The position numbers were made by a program, and so were the translations under genes. A DNA stretch of 53,169 nucleotides from the NCBI GenBank assembly GCA_031383555.1, contig JANMZR010000116.1, forward strand, positions 1-53,169. The letters run 5' to 3'. This stretch comes from JANMZR01 sp031383555. Its GTDB lineage: Bacteria > Bacteroidota > Bacteroidia > Cytophagales > Spirosomataceae. The stretch's first letter is position 1; each line of letters starts with the position of its first letter. The notes under the pieces are model-generated. The model did not search any database. It saw only the letters and a program-made list of their open reading frames with translations, and was not told the origin of the DNA. This document shows positions 17,782 through 27,066 of the stretch, in pieces.

Positions 17782-18669
17782 ATGGGTTATTTGTCAAGTT
17801 ATACTGTCAAGGATATTATAAAACCCATTTCAATTGGACAAAACCCGCCTAGGATAAATAAAGATTTTCCTAAAATATCTGTAATTACCGCTTCGTATAA
17901 TCAAGGTCAATTTCTAGAGCGCACTATATTAAGCATAATTAATCAAAATTATGAGAATTTAGAATTTATAATAATTGATGGTGGCTCTTCAGACAACAGC
18001 CTTGAAATAATAAAGAAATATGAAAAATATATAACATACTGGATTTCAGAAAAAGACAATGGCCAAGCCGATGCTATTAATAAAGGCTTTAAAATAGCTA
18101 CAGGCGACTTACTATGTTTTCAAAACTCCGATGACTTATTTTGCAATAACTCATTTAAAATTTTGGTCAATTATTATCAAATAAATCCTAATTTTGATTG
18201 CTATTATGGCGACTTATTATTTATAGATGCCGAAGATAATTCTTTAGAGATTTTAAAAACAAATAATTTCAGTTATAAAGCACAAATACTTGAAGGCATG
18301 CAGATTTTCAACCAGTCGATGTATTTCAAAAAGTCGCTAGGTGAGCAATATGGCTATCTCGATGCTAGTCTATCATTTGTAATTGATTATGAAAATGTGC
18401 TCCGTTGGGCGAAAAACGGTGCAAAATTTGTGAAAGTTAACAATCTTTTAGGCGCTTTTAGATTGCATGAGGCTGCCAAAACAAATAATTTGGAGGCAAT
18501 TCGAAAAAAAGAACATGAAATGATTAAAAATAAATATTTGAATTTATTTTTTACAAATAAAAAACCAACAAAATTGGATTACCTTTTTTTGCGAATTAAT
18601 AAACTCTTCTATTTCATCAAGAAATTTGACTTCGGTTATATTTTATATAGATTTTCAATTAAAAAATGA
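17782..18669 (+). CDS. Glycosyltransferase family 2
   Basis: A 295-residue GT-A enzyme. The core starts near residue 30 (ISVITASYNQGQFLERTILS), with IIDGGSSDNS and the metal-binding FQNSDDLF motif. It belongs to the subgroup with an N-terminal lead of about 30 residues and the NGQADAINKGF segment, frequent in exopolysaccharide loci. The stop overlaps the start of the Wzy-like gene (ATGA at 18666-18669), so the two are translationally coupled. Confidence 0.9.
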   Translation: MGYLSSYTVKDIIKPISIGQNPPRINKDFPKISVITASYNQGQFLERTILSIINQNYENLEFIIIDGGSSDNSLEIIKKYEKYITYWISEKDNGQADAINKGFKIATGDLLCFQNSDDLFCNNSFKILVNYYQINPNFDCYYGDLLFIDAEDNSLEILKTNNFSYKAQILEGMQIFNQSMYFKKSLGEQYGYLDASLSFVIDYENVLRWAKNGAKFVKVNNLLGAFRLHEAAKTNNLEAIRKKEHEMIKNKYLNLFFTNKKPTKLDYLFLRINKLFYFIKKFDFGYILYRFSIKK

Positions 18670-19985
18670 AGCTTAAAATACAAGGATTTGCAATTGTTAT
18701 GTTGCTTTTTGGTAGCCCAATAATTCACTTTTTTCGGGATTTTGCGGGTGTATTACCTAAGTCGCCATTGATAATGCCTATATTTTCGGTTTTATTTTTT
18801 GGTATGATTTTTATCACTTTCGACAACTTCAAAAAATTATACAAACCCAATTACAATATTTCTGTAATGGCTTGGTTATTTTTGGGCTATTCTATTTTTT
18901 TAGCCACCATATCAGAACATGTAAGAAAGCCTGCCATTGAATTTTTGAACTACTCCTTTCTAATAATTTTTTTTTATTTGCTTTGTGGTGTACATAAAAG
19001 GGTTGCCAAAGAGATGATACCTATTGTTATTTTAGTGACTTTCTTTGATAACCTAGCTCTTTTATATGCCTTTATTAAAAACCCATTTACGCAACTTGGG
19101 CAAAGGGCAATTATATCAGATGCAGGTTGGGGTGAAGGTGCTGGCAATCCTAGTCTTTATTCATTTATGGCTTTTACTGGCATTATTGCATCAATAATAT
19201 ATTATAATCGAGCGAAGGTGATTTGGAAAATACTAGCTATTGGTACAGTATTAACTTCCATTGCAGTGATTTTAATGACGATGATTAGAGCAACTATGAT
19301 TACAATTGTACTCTGTGCTATTTTTTACCTATTTTTCAATGGCAAATACCTATTTAGGAACAGTAAAATTGGCCGCTGGTACGATTATGGGGTTTCAAAA
19401 AGTAATTTTGTATTATTTTCAATTGGTTTACTTTCTGTTGTCCTCTTATTGTTTGTTGTAAATCCGAAAATTCTAACTAGCCTACTCACCTATGTTGAAA
19501 ACTCGTCAAGCACCCTTACCCACGTAATTGATACAGTTTTTGCAGGTAGTGATAGTAAGCCTCGTCATGTTGACCCATCGGCGGCCAATCGGCTGGGAAC
19601 ATTTAATTATTCACTAAAATTATTATCGGAAGATCCCATAAAAATGATTTATGGCTTTGGGTATCGCTTTTTATATGTGGATATTCCTTTTATGCAAGTG
19701 TTTTTGGAAGAGGGAATTATTGGCTTCATACTTATTTTAATGTTTCACTATTTTATAGCAAAAAATATATTTATCGCTGCACAAATAGCTAACAATCAGT
19801 GGATTATGCTATTAGTATACTACTATATTTTACTATTACTCACATCACTTACTCGTGGTGAACCTTATGACCCCTATTTTTGGAACTATTTCTTAACAAT
19901 TGCTAGGTTTTTAAAGCCTGAAGATATGGTTTTAAACTTTGAGTCAAAGTCAAAAACTGGACTTTTATTACCAACAAATAATTAA
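18666..19985 (+). CDS. O-antigen polymerase/ligase-like membrane protein (Wzy/WaaL type)
   Basis: A 439-residue protein with about ten or more hydrophobic segments and one long periplasmic loop (about residues 275-325) before the last helices, the layout of Wzy polymerases and WaaL ligases. The loop carries charged and polar residues including HVDPSAANRLGTFNYSL, similar to the region with essential Arg/His in these enzymes. Sequence alone does not separate polymerase from ligase. The presence of an ABC exporter in the locus makes a ligase role, or a second glycan, worth considering. Confidence 0.8.
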   Translation: MKLKIQGFAIVMLLFGSPIIHFFRDFAGVLPKSPLIMPIFSVLFFGMIFITFDNFKKLYKPNYNISVMAWLFLGYSIFLATISEHVRKPAIEFLNYSFLIIFFYLLCGVHKRVAKEMIPIVILVTFFDNLALLYAFIKNPFTQLGQRAIISDAGWGEGAGNPSLYSFMAFTGIIASIIYYNRAKVIWKILAIGTVLTSIAVILMTMIRATMITIVLCAIFYLFFNGKYLFRNSKIGRWYDYGVSKSNFVLFSIGLLSVVLLLFVVNPKILTSLLTYVENSSSTLTHVIDTVFAGSDSKPRHVDPSAANRLGTFNYSLKLLSEDPIKMIYGFGYRFLYVDIPFMQVFLEEGIIGFILILMFHYFIAKNIFIAAQIANNQWIMLLVYYYILLLLTSLTRGEPYDPYFWNYFLTIARFLKPEDMVLNFESKSKTGLLLPTNN

Positions 19986-19988
19986 TTG

Positions 19989-21083
19989 ATGCTATTCCCT
20001 CGACAAAATAATTTTGATTTAATACGCCTTTTTGCTGCTTTACAAGTTTTAGTTTATCATTTATTGAGTCATTTTAAAGTATTGAATAAATACTCAATTT
20101 TGCCTGAGATATTAAATCAATTTCCAGGAGTACCCATATTTTTCTTTATTTCAGGTTTTTTAATAACAGCTTCATTCACTAAGCCAAATAGCACATTAGG
20201 TACCTTTTTCAGAAATCGGATTCTAAGAATATATCCAGCTCTTTGGCTTTGTTTGCTTATAACTATCATAATACTACTATTTTTTGGTGAGATAGAGTTT
20301 ACAAATCCTAAATTTTATGTTTGGATATTGGCACAAATGACCTTTTTTCAACACTATTCACCAGATTTTTTAGATAGCTGGGGAGTAGGTAACCCTAATG
20401 GTAGCCTTTGGTCCATAGTAGTTGAGTTACAGTTTTATGCAATTTTACCTTTCATTTGCTTGTATTTGAATAGATTAAAAAGTTTAAAGAAAATAAACAT
20501 CACAGTAATTTCCATTTTCTTTTTCTTTTACTTATTAAATCACATAACCCACTCAAAAATAATTGACCCTGAAAGTGAATACTATTTACTGAATAAACCA
20601 AAATTATTGCTTGAATTTAGAGTAATATCAACGACCATAATTTGGCATATTTATTATTTTATGATAGGGATCTTCTTTTATTATAATTTCGATTATCTAA
20701 AAAAATATATTCAAGATAAATTTCTTGTTTGGTTCATTTTGTATATAATTTATATTTCTTTTTTAATGTTAAGTATTGATAAATATATTAGCCCTGAAAC
20801 TGATAACATATTTGCCTTTTTTGAATTGATTTTACTGGCGATGCTTACATTTTCATGCGCTTTTTCATATAGAGGTTTGTCGGAAAAACTTCTCAAACAC
20901 AATGATATCTCTTATGGAATTTACATTTATCACATGCCTGTGATAAATACAATTATTGCATTAAATATTCAAGGAACTATTTTCAAGCTATTGATTTCAT
21001 CAGTAATTGTGATTAATTTAGCTATATTATCATGGATTTTAATCGAAAAGAGGGCAATTAGCTATAAAAAGCAAAATATTTGA
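19989..21083 (+). CDS. Acyltransferase family 3 membrane protein
   Basis: A 364-residue integral membrane O-acyltransferase. The family signature FDLIRLFAALQVLVYHLLSH is at the N-terminus, with the conserved histidine in VYH. RNRILRIYPALWLCLL follows, then about ten hydrophobic segments. It probably moves acetyl or another acyl group onto the surface glycan from the cytoplasmic pool. The frame is open from a TTG directly after the upstream stop (19986), but the ATG at 19989 is the better start. It is the last gene of the polysaccharide locus. Confidence 0.88.
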   Translation: MLFPRQNNFDLIRLFAALQVLVYHLLSHFKVLNKYSILPEILNQFPGVPIFFFISGFLITASFTKPNSTLGTFFRNRILRIYPALWLCLLITIIILLFFGEIEFTNPKFYVWILAQMTFFQHYSPDFLDSWGVGNPNGSLWSIVVELQFYAILPFICLYLNRLKSLKKINITVISIFFFFYLLNHITHSKIIDPESEYYLLNKPKLLLEFRVISTTIIWHIYYFMIGIFFYYNFDYLKKYIQDKFLVWFILYIIYISFLMLSIDKYISPETDNIFAFFELILLAMLTFSCAFSYRGLSEKLLKHNDISYGIYIYHMPVINTIIALNIQGTIFKLLISSVIVINLAILSWILIEKRAISYKKQNI

Positions 21084-21149
21084 GTTCCAAACTTTCCGAA
21101 ACCCAAATAAACAAAAAGTTATTTCACTAATAAAATTTTAAAATAAAAA

Positions 21150-23027
21150 ATGGCCGATGTTATAAATGTAAATTATGATGAGGATAGCATAAAATCATTG
21201 GATTGGCGTGAGCATATTCGGTTACGACCAGGTATGTATATTGGCAAATTGGGTGATGGCTCGTCTGTGGATGATGGAATTTATGTATTGGTAAAAGAAA
21301 TTATTGACAATTCCATAGATGAACATATGATGGGACATGGCAAGCAAATTGATATAAAAATATCAGAGCATAAAGTTGAGATTCGTGATTTTGGTAGAGG
21401 GATTCCACTCGGAAAAGTAATTGATTGTGTTTCAAAAATAAACACGGGTGGTAAATATGACTCAGGTGCTTTTCAAAAATCTGTAGGCTTAAACGGAGTA
21501 GGAACAAAAGCTACTAATGCACTTTCTGGCAATTTTAGGGTTCAGTCTTTTCGAGATGGGCAGTCGAAATGGGCTGAGTTCAGTCAAGGTAGGCTTATTA
21601 CACAATCAGCTGATTATGAGTCAACTAATAGCAAAAATGGCACAAATATTATATTTGAACCAGATGGCACTATATTTAAAAACTACCATTTCATTCCCCA
21701 ATATCTTGAAAGTCAGGTTTGGAATTATGCCTATCTGAATGCTGGATTAATACTTAATTTTAATGGCGAAAAATATATTTCTCAAAATGGACTTTTAGAT
21801 TTATTGCGAAAAAAAGCCAATGAAGAAGAAGCCCGTTATCCCATAATACATCTAAAAGGCAACGATATTGAATTAGCAATGACGCATTCCAACCAATATG
21901 GTGAAGAATATTATTCGTTCGTGAATGGGCAAAATACAACTCAAGGGGGTACACATTTGCAAGCTTTTAGAGAGGCCATTGTAAAAACTGTTAGAGAGTT
22001 TTACAAAAAAGATTTTGAGCCATCTGATATCCGTGGCTCTATCATAGCTGCTGTGGCAATACGTGTGCAAGAGCCAGTATTTGAGTCGCAAACTAAAACC
22101 AAATTAGGCTCATCAAACATTAGCCCAGACCCTGAATCTCAGTCAGTTAAGAGTTTTATTGGCGATTTTATTAAAACTGAGCTTGACAACTTTCTACATA
22201 AAAATCCAACTATTGCCGATGCAATGTTGAAGCGTATTTTGCAAAATGAAAGAGAAAGAAAGGAAATAGCAGGAATTAAAAAATTGGCCAATGACCGTGC
22301 CAAAAAGGCGAATTTGCATAATAAAAAATTACGGGATTGTCGGGTGCATTATACTGATGAAAAAGCTGAAGAACGGTACAATTCAACTCTATTTATCACT
22401 GAAGGTGACTCAGCTTCAGGTTCTATTACAAAATCAAGAAATGTACAAACCCAGGCAGTGTTCAGCTTAAGAGGTAAGCCTTTGAATTGCTTTGGTTTAA
22501 CAAAAAAAATAGTATATGAAAACGAAGAGTTTAACCTACTTCAGCATGCATTAGACATTGAAGATGGCCTCGACTCATTACGGTACAATAACATTGTAAT
22601 TGCCACAGATGCCGATGTGGATGGTATGCATATTCGATTGTTAATACTCACTTTTTTCTTGCAATTTTTCCCAGATTTGGTACGAAACGGACACGTTTAT
22701 ATATTGGATACACCGCTTTTTAGGGTTAGAAATAAAAAAGAAACAATTTATTGCTATACAGATAAAGAACGAAAAGCAGCCATAGAGAAATTAGGTCCTA
22801 AGCCTGAAATAACCCGTTTCAAAGGGCTGGGGGAAATTTCACCTGATGAATTTGGTGGTTTTATTGGCTCCGAAATAAGGTTAGATCCAGTAATATTAGA
22901 TGAGGATACGACAATTGTAAAACTATTGAATTATTTCATGGGAAAAAATACTCCTGAACGGCAAAAGTTTATCATCGAAAACCTTGTAGTTGAAAAAGAT
23001 GATGCTGAATTGGCATTAACTGCCTAA
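21150..23027 (+). CDS. parE: DNA topoisomerase IV subunit B
   Basis: A 625-residue type IIA topoisomerase ATPase subunit. The GHKL ATP site includes EIIDNSIDEH near residue 50 and GRGIPLG. The Toprim domain has EGDSASG at 418-424 and DADVDG at 487-492. The start SLDWREHIRLRPGMYIGKLG is the ParE form; Bacteroidota GyrB normally reads VRKRPAMYIG at this point. It decatenates daughter chromosomes together with ParC, which is not in the window. It is followed 31 bases later by pheA. Confidence 0.9.
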   Translation: MADVINVNYDEDSIKSLDWREHIRLRPGMYIGKLGDGSSVDDGIYVLVKEIIDNSIDEHMMGHGKQIDIKISEHKVEIRDFGRGIPLGKVIDCVSKINTGGKYDSGAFQKSVGLNGVGTKATNALSGNFRVQSFRDGQSKWAEFSQGRLITQSADYESTNSKNGTNIIFEPDGTIFKNYHFIPQYLESQVWNYAYLNAGLILNFNGEKYISQNGLLDLLRKKANEEEARYPIIHLKGNDIELAMTHSNQYGEEYYSFVNGQNTTQGGTHLQAFREAIVKTVREFYKKDFEPSDIRGSIIAAVAIRVQEPVFESQTKTKLGSSNISPDPESQSVKSFIGDFIKTELDNFLHKNPTIADAMLKRILQNERERKEIAGIKKLANDRAKKANLHNKKLRDCRVHYTDEKAEERYNSTLFITEGDSASGSITKSRNVQTQAVFSLRGKPLNCFGLTKKIVYENEEFNLLQHALDIEDGLDSLRYNNIVIATDADVDGMHIRLLILTFFLQFFPDLVRNGHVYILDTPLFRVRNKKETIYCYTDKERKAAIEKLGPKPEITRFKGLGEISPDEFGGFIGSEIRLDPVILDEDTTIVKLLNYFMGKNTPERQKFIIENLVVEKDDAELALTA

Positions 23028-23058
23028 TTTATTATACTAAAATATTTAAATAAATACT

Positions 23059-24156
23059 GTGACTTTAGAAGATCTCCGCAACGAAATTGATAAGCTTGAC
23101 GATAGTTTACTTGAAATTCTAAACAAAAGAATGGAAGTAGTGAGAAAAGTCGGTGAGTTAAAAAAACACTCAAACACGATTGTATACAGACCTGAGCGTG
23201 AAAAATCAATATTAGATAGGCTTTCGCACCAGAGCAAGGGGCTCATGAATAGGCCTGCTCTTGAGGCTATTTACCTTGAAATTTTTGCCGTTGCCAGAAA
23301 CTTAGAACTTCCAGAACGGATTGCCTATTTGGGCCCCGAGGGTACATTTACACATCAAGCTGCCGAAAGTAGGTTTGGGGCCATGAGTGATTATTTGCAA
23401 TTACCAAATATTCGATCGGTATTTGAGAGTGTCGATACTGGTCGTGCTAGATTTGGAGTAGTGCCTATTGAAAACAACCAAGAAGGTATTGTAAAAGAAA
23501 CGATAGATTTATTGTATGAAACCGACCTGAAAATAGTGTCGGAAATAGTAATGCCTATTCATTTCGCTTTGGCAAGTCAAAATGAAAAACTAAGTGAAAT
23601 CACTAAAATATATTCGAAAGATATTGCTTTTGGCCAATGTGAGAAGTTTTTACATGATTATTTCGGCAAAAAAGACTTAGATTTTTTGAATGAAGAACAA
23701 GACTTTTTCATACAAGTTGAATCCACCTCAAAAGCTGCAAAATTAGCTTCATTGGATGAAAATTCTGCTGCAATTTGTTCTCATCTAGCCGCTAAAATGT
23801 TTAAAGTGCCTATTTTATTTGACAATATTGAAGATACACAGCTTAATAGAACTCGCTTTTTTATAATAGGAAAAGACGTTGTGAACCAGAAAAGTGATAA
23901 CGACAAAACCACTATAATTGCTAAACTAATTGAGGACGGCAAGCCTGGCACCTTAGTAAGATTTCTGCAAGAGTTTGAGGAACAAGGAATTAATCTTATA
24001 AAAATAGAAAGTCGACCTGCCAAAGAAGGCGATAAATTTCACTTCTGGTTTTTAATGGAGTTTGACGGCTATTTTATGGATGACAACGTACAAGCCATCA
24101 TTCAACGGCACGTGGGTGATGTAAAATGGTTGGGGAGTTATGTGAAAGTGGTGTAA
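23059..24156 (+). CDS. pheA: Bifunctional chorismate mutase/prephenate dehydratase (P-protein)
   Basis: A 365-residue cytoplasmic enzyme that converts chorismate to prephenate and then phenylpyruvate in phenylalanine synthesis. The AroQ chorismate mutase occupies residues 1-85 (LRNEIDKLDDSLLEILNKRM). The prephenate dehydratase domain starts near residue 92 (IAYLGPEGTFTHQAA) and includes the conserved TRF at 265-267. The ACT domain includes the phenylalanine-binding ESRP motif at 317-320, so feedback inhibition is expected. The start is GTG. It converges with ribF, 15 bases apart. Confidence 0.95.
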   Translation: MTLEDLRNEIDKLDDSLLEILNKRMEVVRKVGELKKHSNTIVYRPEREKSILDRLSHQSKGLMNRPALEAIYLEIFAVARNLELPERIAYLGPEGTFTHQAAESRFGAMSDYLQLPNIRSVFESVDTGRARFGVVPIENNQEGIVKETIDLLYETDLKIVSEIVMPIHFALASQNEKLSEITKIYSKDIAFGQCEKFLHDYFGKKDLDFLNEEQDFFIQVESTSKAAKLASLDENSAAICSHLAAKMFKVPILFDNIEDTQLNRTRFFIIGKDVVNQKSDNDKTTIIAKLIEDGKPGTLVRFLQEFEEQGINLIKIESRPAKEGDKFHFWFLMEFDGYFMDDNVQAIIQRHVGDVKWLGSYVKVV

Positions 24157-24171
24157 TTTTTAGTTTTACTA

Positions 24172-25101
24172 CTAATTGGCCAAAATCAACTTCGCCTTTT
24201 CAGCATCAATTCCTATCTGAGTTTTTAAATCGTCAAGCGAGTTGAATTTAATCTCGTCTCTAATTTTTTCTACGAAGCTGATAGAAATATTTTCGCCATA
24301 AATTTCTTTATCAAAGTCAAAAATATGCACCTCAATGGTCCGATCCTTTCCTTCAATGGTTGGGCGTTTTCCAATATTTAAAACTCCTTGGTATATTATA
24401 TTATCATGATTTATCAAAACTGCATATACCCCATCGGCAGGTACTAACTTATAGTCTTCAACTACATAAATATTTGCTGTCGGATAGCCCAAAGTACGTC
24501 CCAACTGCTTGCCTTTCACCACTTTACCACTCAGCGAATATTCAATTCCCAACAAACTATTGGCTTGTACAATATCACCAGCTAATAAAGAATTTCTTAT
24601 TAAAGTGGAACTTATTCCAATATTTTCGATGTCATGTCTTGGAATTTCTATTACTTCAAAACCAAATTTTGTAGAATTTTCTTTTAAATATTCGAAACTT
24701 CCTTCTCTATTTTTTCCAAAACGATGGTCATATCCAATAACAAGCAATTTAGCGCCAATTTTTTCTACTAATATTTTTCGAATAAAATCTTCAGAATTTA
24801 TTTCTGAAAACTCTCTTGTAAATGGAATTATTACAAGGTGATCGATACCGAATTTAGTCAGTTTATCAATTTTCTCAGAAATGGTTGATAATAATTTCAG
24901 ATTTTGACTATCATTAAAAAGCACCATTCTTGGGTGTGGAAAAAAAGTGATTAGGACCGTCTCCCCTCCTTTTTCCACAGCTATTTCCTTTAATCTTTTA
25001 AGAATTTTTCGATGACCTAAATGTACTCCATCAAAAGTACCCGAGGTGACTATAGGAAACTTTATTTTTGGAAAATTGTCTAAATCGTAATGTATTTGCA
25101 T
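24172..25101 (-). CDS. ribF: Bifunctional riboflavin kinase/FAD synthetase
   Basis: A 309-residue enzyme that makes FMN and FAD from riboflavin. The N-terminal FMN adenylyltransferase has GTFDGVHLGHRKIL (residues 21-34) and the ISSTLIRNSL segment. The C-terminal riboflavin kinase has GRTLGYPTANI and ADGVYAV. Length is normal. It lies 121 bases downstream of truB on the same strand, with an inverted repeat between them, so it may be partly uncoupled from truB. Confidence 0.96.
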   Translation of the reverse strand: MQIHYDLDNFPKIKFPIVTSGTFDGVHLGHRKILKRLKEIAVEKGGETVLITFFPHPRMVLFNDSQNLKLLSTISEKIDKLTKFGIDHLVIIPFTREFSEINSEDFIRKILVEKIGAKLLVIGYDHRFGKNREGSFEYLKENSTKFGFEVIEIPRHDIENIGISSTLIRNSLLAGDIVQANSLLGIEYSLSGKVVKGKQLGRTLGYPTANIYVVEDYKLVPADGVYAVLINHDNIIYQGVLNIGKRPTIEGKDRTIEVHIFDFDKEIYGENISISFVEKIRDEIKFNSLDDLKTQIGIDAEKAKLILAN

Positions 25102-25165
25102 TTAATATTTATCTCTTATAAAGAAAAACTAAAAAGTATCTATATTCTATCATTAAATTATTTTT

Positions 25166-25187
25166 TTTGGGATGTATCTATCCCAAA
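25166..25187. repeat. Perfect inverted repeat between truB and ribF
   Basis: TTTGGGAT, a six-base spacer and ATCCCAAA form a perfect 8-bp hairpin. The gap (25102-25222) holds no gene. On the minus strand, in which truB and ribF are read, the stem is followed by A residues rather than U, so it is not a classical intrinsic terminator. It could be a protein-binding site or an RNA structure in the ribF leader. Confidence 0.45.
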
Positions 25188-25222
25188 TCCAAATATCAAT
25201 CCTAAAAAATTAATTAAAAGAA

Positions 25223-25912
25223 TTATTCAATAATCACCTTTTCATTTTCTACAAACTGTTCAATAGTTAAGGCATCTTTCACATTAAAATCACCGATTTT
25301 CTCTCGTCTTAAACTAGCCAAATAAGCTCCAGATTGGCATAAAATACCGAAATCACGCACTATACTTCTAATATAAGTGCCTTTACTACAAACAATTGTG
25401 AAGTTAATACTTGGAAAATTAGTTATATCAATTTCAAACAACATTACTGTTACCTCCCGAGGCTTTATCTCTACTTCCAAACCTTTTCTTGCCGACTCAT
25501 ACAATCTTTTTCCATCTTGCTTTATGGCCGAAAAAATAGGCGGAAATTGTTGGATTGTCCCTGTCAATTGCTTTTTAGCATTTTCAATCAGCTCATTATC
25601 AATATGTTCAATTGGATATTCACCATCAAAATCAGTTTCCAAATCAATTGAAGGAGTAGTTTTTCCTAAAATAAAAGTTCCTGAATATTCCTTTTGTTGT
25701 GCCTGATAATTATCGATTTGCTTTGTCATTTTACCAGTACAAAGTATTAATAAGCCAGTTGCAAGCGGGTCTAAAGTACCTGCGTGACCTATTTTTTTAA
25801 ATTTACCAGCAAATTTTAGCTTTTTTACTACGTCGAAAGAAGTCCAACGCAAAGGTTTGTCTATTAAAATTAATTGCCCCAAATCTACATTCTCAACAAT
25901 TTGTACAGTCAT
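25223..25912 (-). CDS. truB: tRNA pseudouridine(55) synthase
   Basis: A 229-residue enzyme that isomerises U55 in the tRNA T-loop. The catalytic aspartate is D48 in GHAGTLDPLATG, and the N-terminal IDKPLRWTSFDVV motif is typical. CSKGTYIRSIVRDFG is the second conserved block. It is shorter than E. coli TruB (314) because the C-terminal PUA-like part is missing, as is common in Bacteroidota. It follows uppP by 12 bases. Confidence 0.96.
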   Translation of the reverse strand: MTVQIVENVDLGQLILIDKPLRWTSFDVVKKLKFAGKFKKIGHAGTLDPLATGLLILCTGKMTKQIDNYQAQQKEYSGTFILGKTTPSIDLETDFDGEYPIEHIDNELIENAKKQLTGTIQQFPPIFSAIKQDGKRLYESARKGLEVEIKPREVTVMLFEIDITNFPSINFTIVCSKGTYIRSIVRDFGILCQSGAYLASLRREKIGDFNVKDALTIEQFVENEKVIIE

Positions 25913-25924
25913 AACAATTTTTCC

Positions 25925-26764
25925 CTAAATTACTGTTAATGATTGACCTAAGGCAACAACTACCAATATTATTATACCTAAAACTATTCTATAGTAGCCA
26001 AATATTTTGAAACCGTTTCTAGTAAGAAATCCAATAAAAAATTTTATTGCCAACATTGCCACTATAAATGCTACAACATTACCAATAATTAAAAATGATA
26101 TTTGATCGGCTTGAATACTTTTATAAGATTTCAATAATTTATACGCCGAGGCGGCAAACATGGTAGGAACAGCAAGAAAGAAGGAAAACTCAGCAGCGGT
26201 TGTTTTTGAAAGTCCCTGCATCATACCACCAATTATAGTTGCCGCTGATCTAGATACCCCAGGAATCATTGCAATACATTGAAAAAAACCAATTTTAAAG
26301 GCTTTTGGTAAAGTTACAGTATTTTCAACACTTCTATTTTCAAGCCACTTATCAATAAAAATCAAAATTATTCCTCCCAATATTAAGCTCATAGCTACTA
26401 CAACAACGTTTTCAAGCAATTCGTCAATAAAATCATTTAACAAAAAACCAAAAATTGCCCCAGGAATAAAGGCCACTAAAATTTTAATATAAAAATCAAA
26501 ATATAGTGATAGAAATTGAAAAGTGTTATTAGAGTTTTGCTTGGCCAATACCATATCAAAAGATTGGAAAAACCTTCTCCAATACAATACAACAACTGCC
26601 AATATCGCACCAAACTGAATATTTACAGTTAATAATTTGGTAAATTCTAAACTTGAAATTCCTAATATTGATGAAACAATAATCATATGGCCAGTTGAGG
26701 AAACTGGCAAAAATTCTGTAATACCTTCCACAATGGCAAGTATAATTACTTCCCAAACATTCAT
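25925..26764 (-). CDS. uppP: Undecaprenyl-diphosphate phosphatase
   Basis: A 279-residue multi-pass membrane enzyme (BacA family) that recycles the undecaprenyl carrier for peptidoglycan and surface glycans. The two catalytic motifs are EGITEFLPVSSTGH (residues 13-26) and PGVSRSAATIIGG (about 167-179). Its start codon overlaps the stop of the DUF3098 gene (ATGA at 26764-26761), so the pair is coupled. The enzyme would also serve the polysaccharide locus to the left. Confidence 0.96.
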   Translation of the reverse strand: MNVWEVIILAIVEGITEFLPVSSTGHMIIVSSILGISSLEFTKLLTVNIQFGAILAVVVLYWRRFFQSFDMVLAKQNSNNTFQFLSLYFDFYIKILVAFIPGAIFGFLLNDFIDELLENVVVVAMSLILGGIILIFIDKWLENRSVENTVTLPKAFKIGFFQCIAMIPGVSRSAATIIGGMMQGLSKTTAAEFSFFLAVPTMFAASAYKLLKSYKSIQADQISFLIIGNVVAFIVAMLAIKFFIGFLTRNGFKIFGYYRIVLGIIILVVVALGQSLTVI

Positions 26765-26970
26765 ATGGTAGGTTTCTTGAGAATGGCAAAAAATTCAATT
26801 ATAAAGCCGATTGTAACAATTATTGGCCCCAAAGTTAGGCCCATAAAGCCAAAACCGAATTCTTCCTTATCCATACTCATAATAAAAAAGCCTAGAAAAA
26901 TCACCAATACTCCGGCAATCATAATATAATAATTTTTACCACTAAAGGGCATTTTTGAGTTCTTTTGCAT
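26761..26970 (-). CDS. DUF3098 family small membrane protein
   Basis: A 69-residue protein with two hydrophobic helices separated by a short charged turn (MSMDKEEFGFGFMGLTLGP). The N-terminal MPFSGKNYYIMIAG segment is that of the DUF3098 family, found between ftsX and uppP in many Bacteroidota. The function is unknown. Its conserved position suggests a link to cell-wall growth or to division. Confidence 0.85.
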   Translation of the reverse strand: MQKNSKMPFSGKNYYIMIAGVLVIFLGFFIMSMDKEEFGFGFMGLTLGPIIVTIGFIIEFFAILKKPTI

Positions 26971-27066
26971 TTTTTTTTAAATGTTAAACAAATGTGTTTT
27001 AAAAATCTTACTTATTTAATTTAAACTTATATTTTGAGATGAAATTTCAATATAAACATATGATTA

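Noticed and set aside
21150..23027. Assignment of the topoisomerase subunit as GyrB
   Set aside because: The N-terminal SLDWREHIRLRPGMYIGKLG and the short C-terminus fit ParE better than Bacteroidota GyrB.
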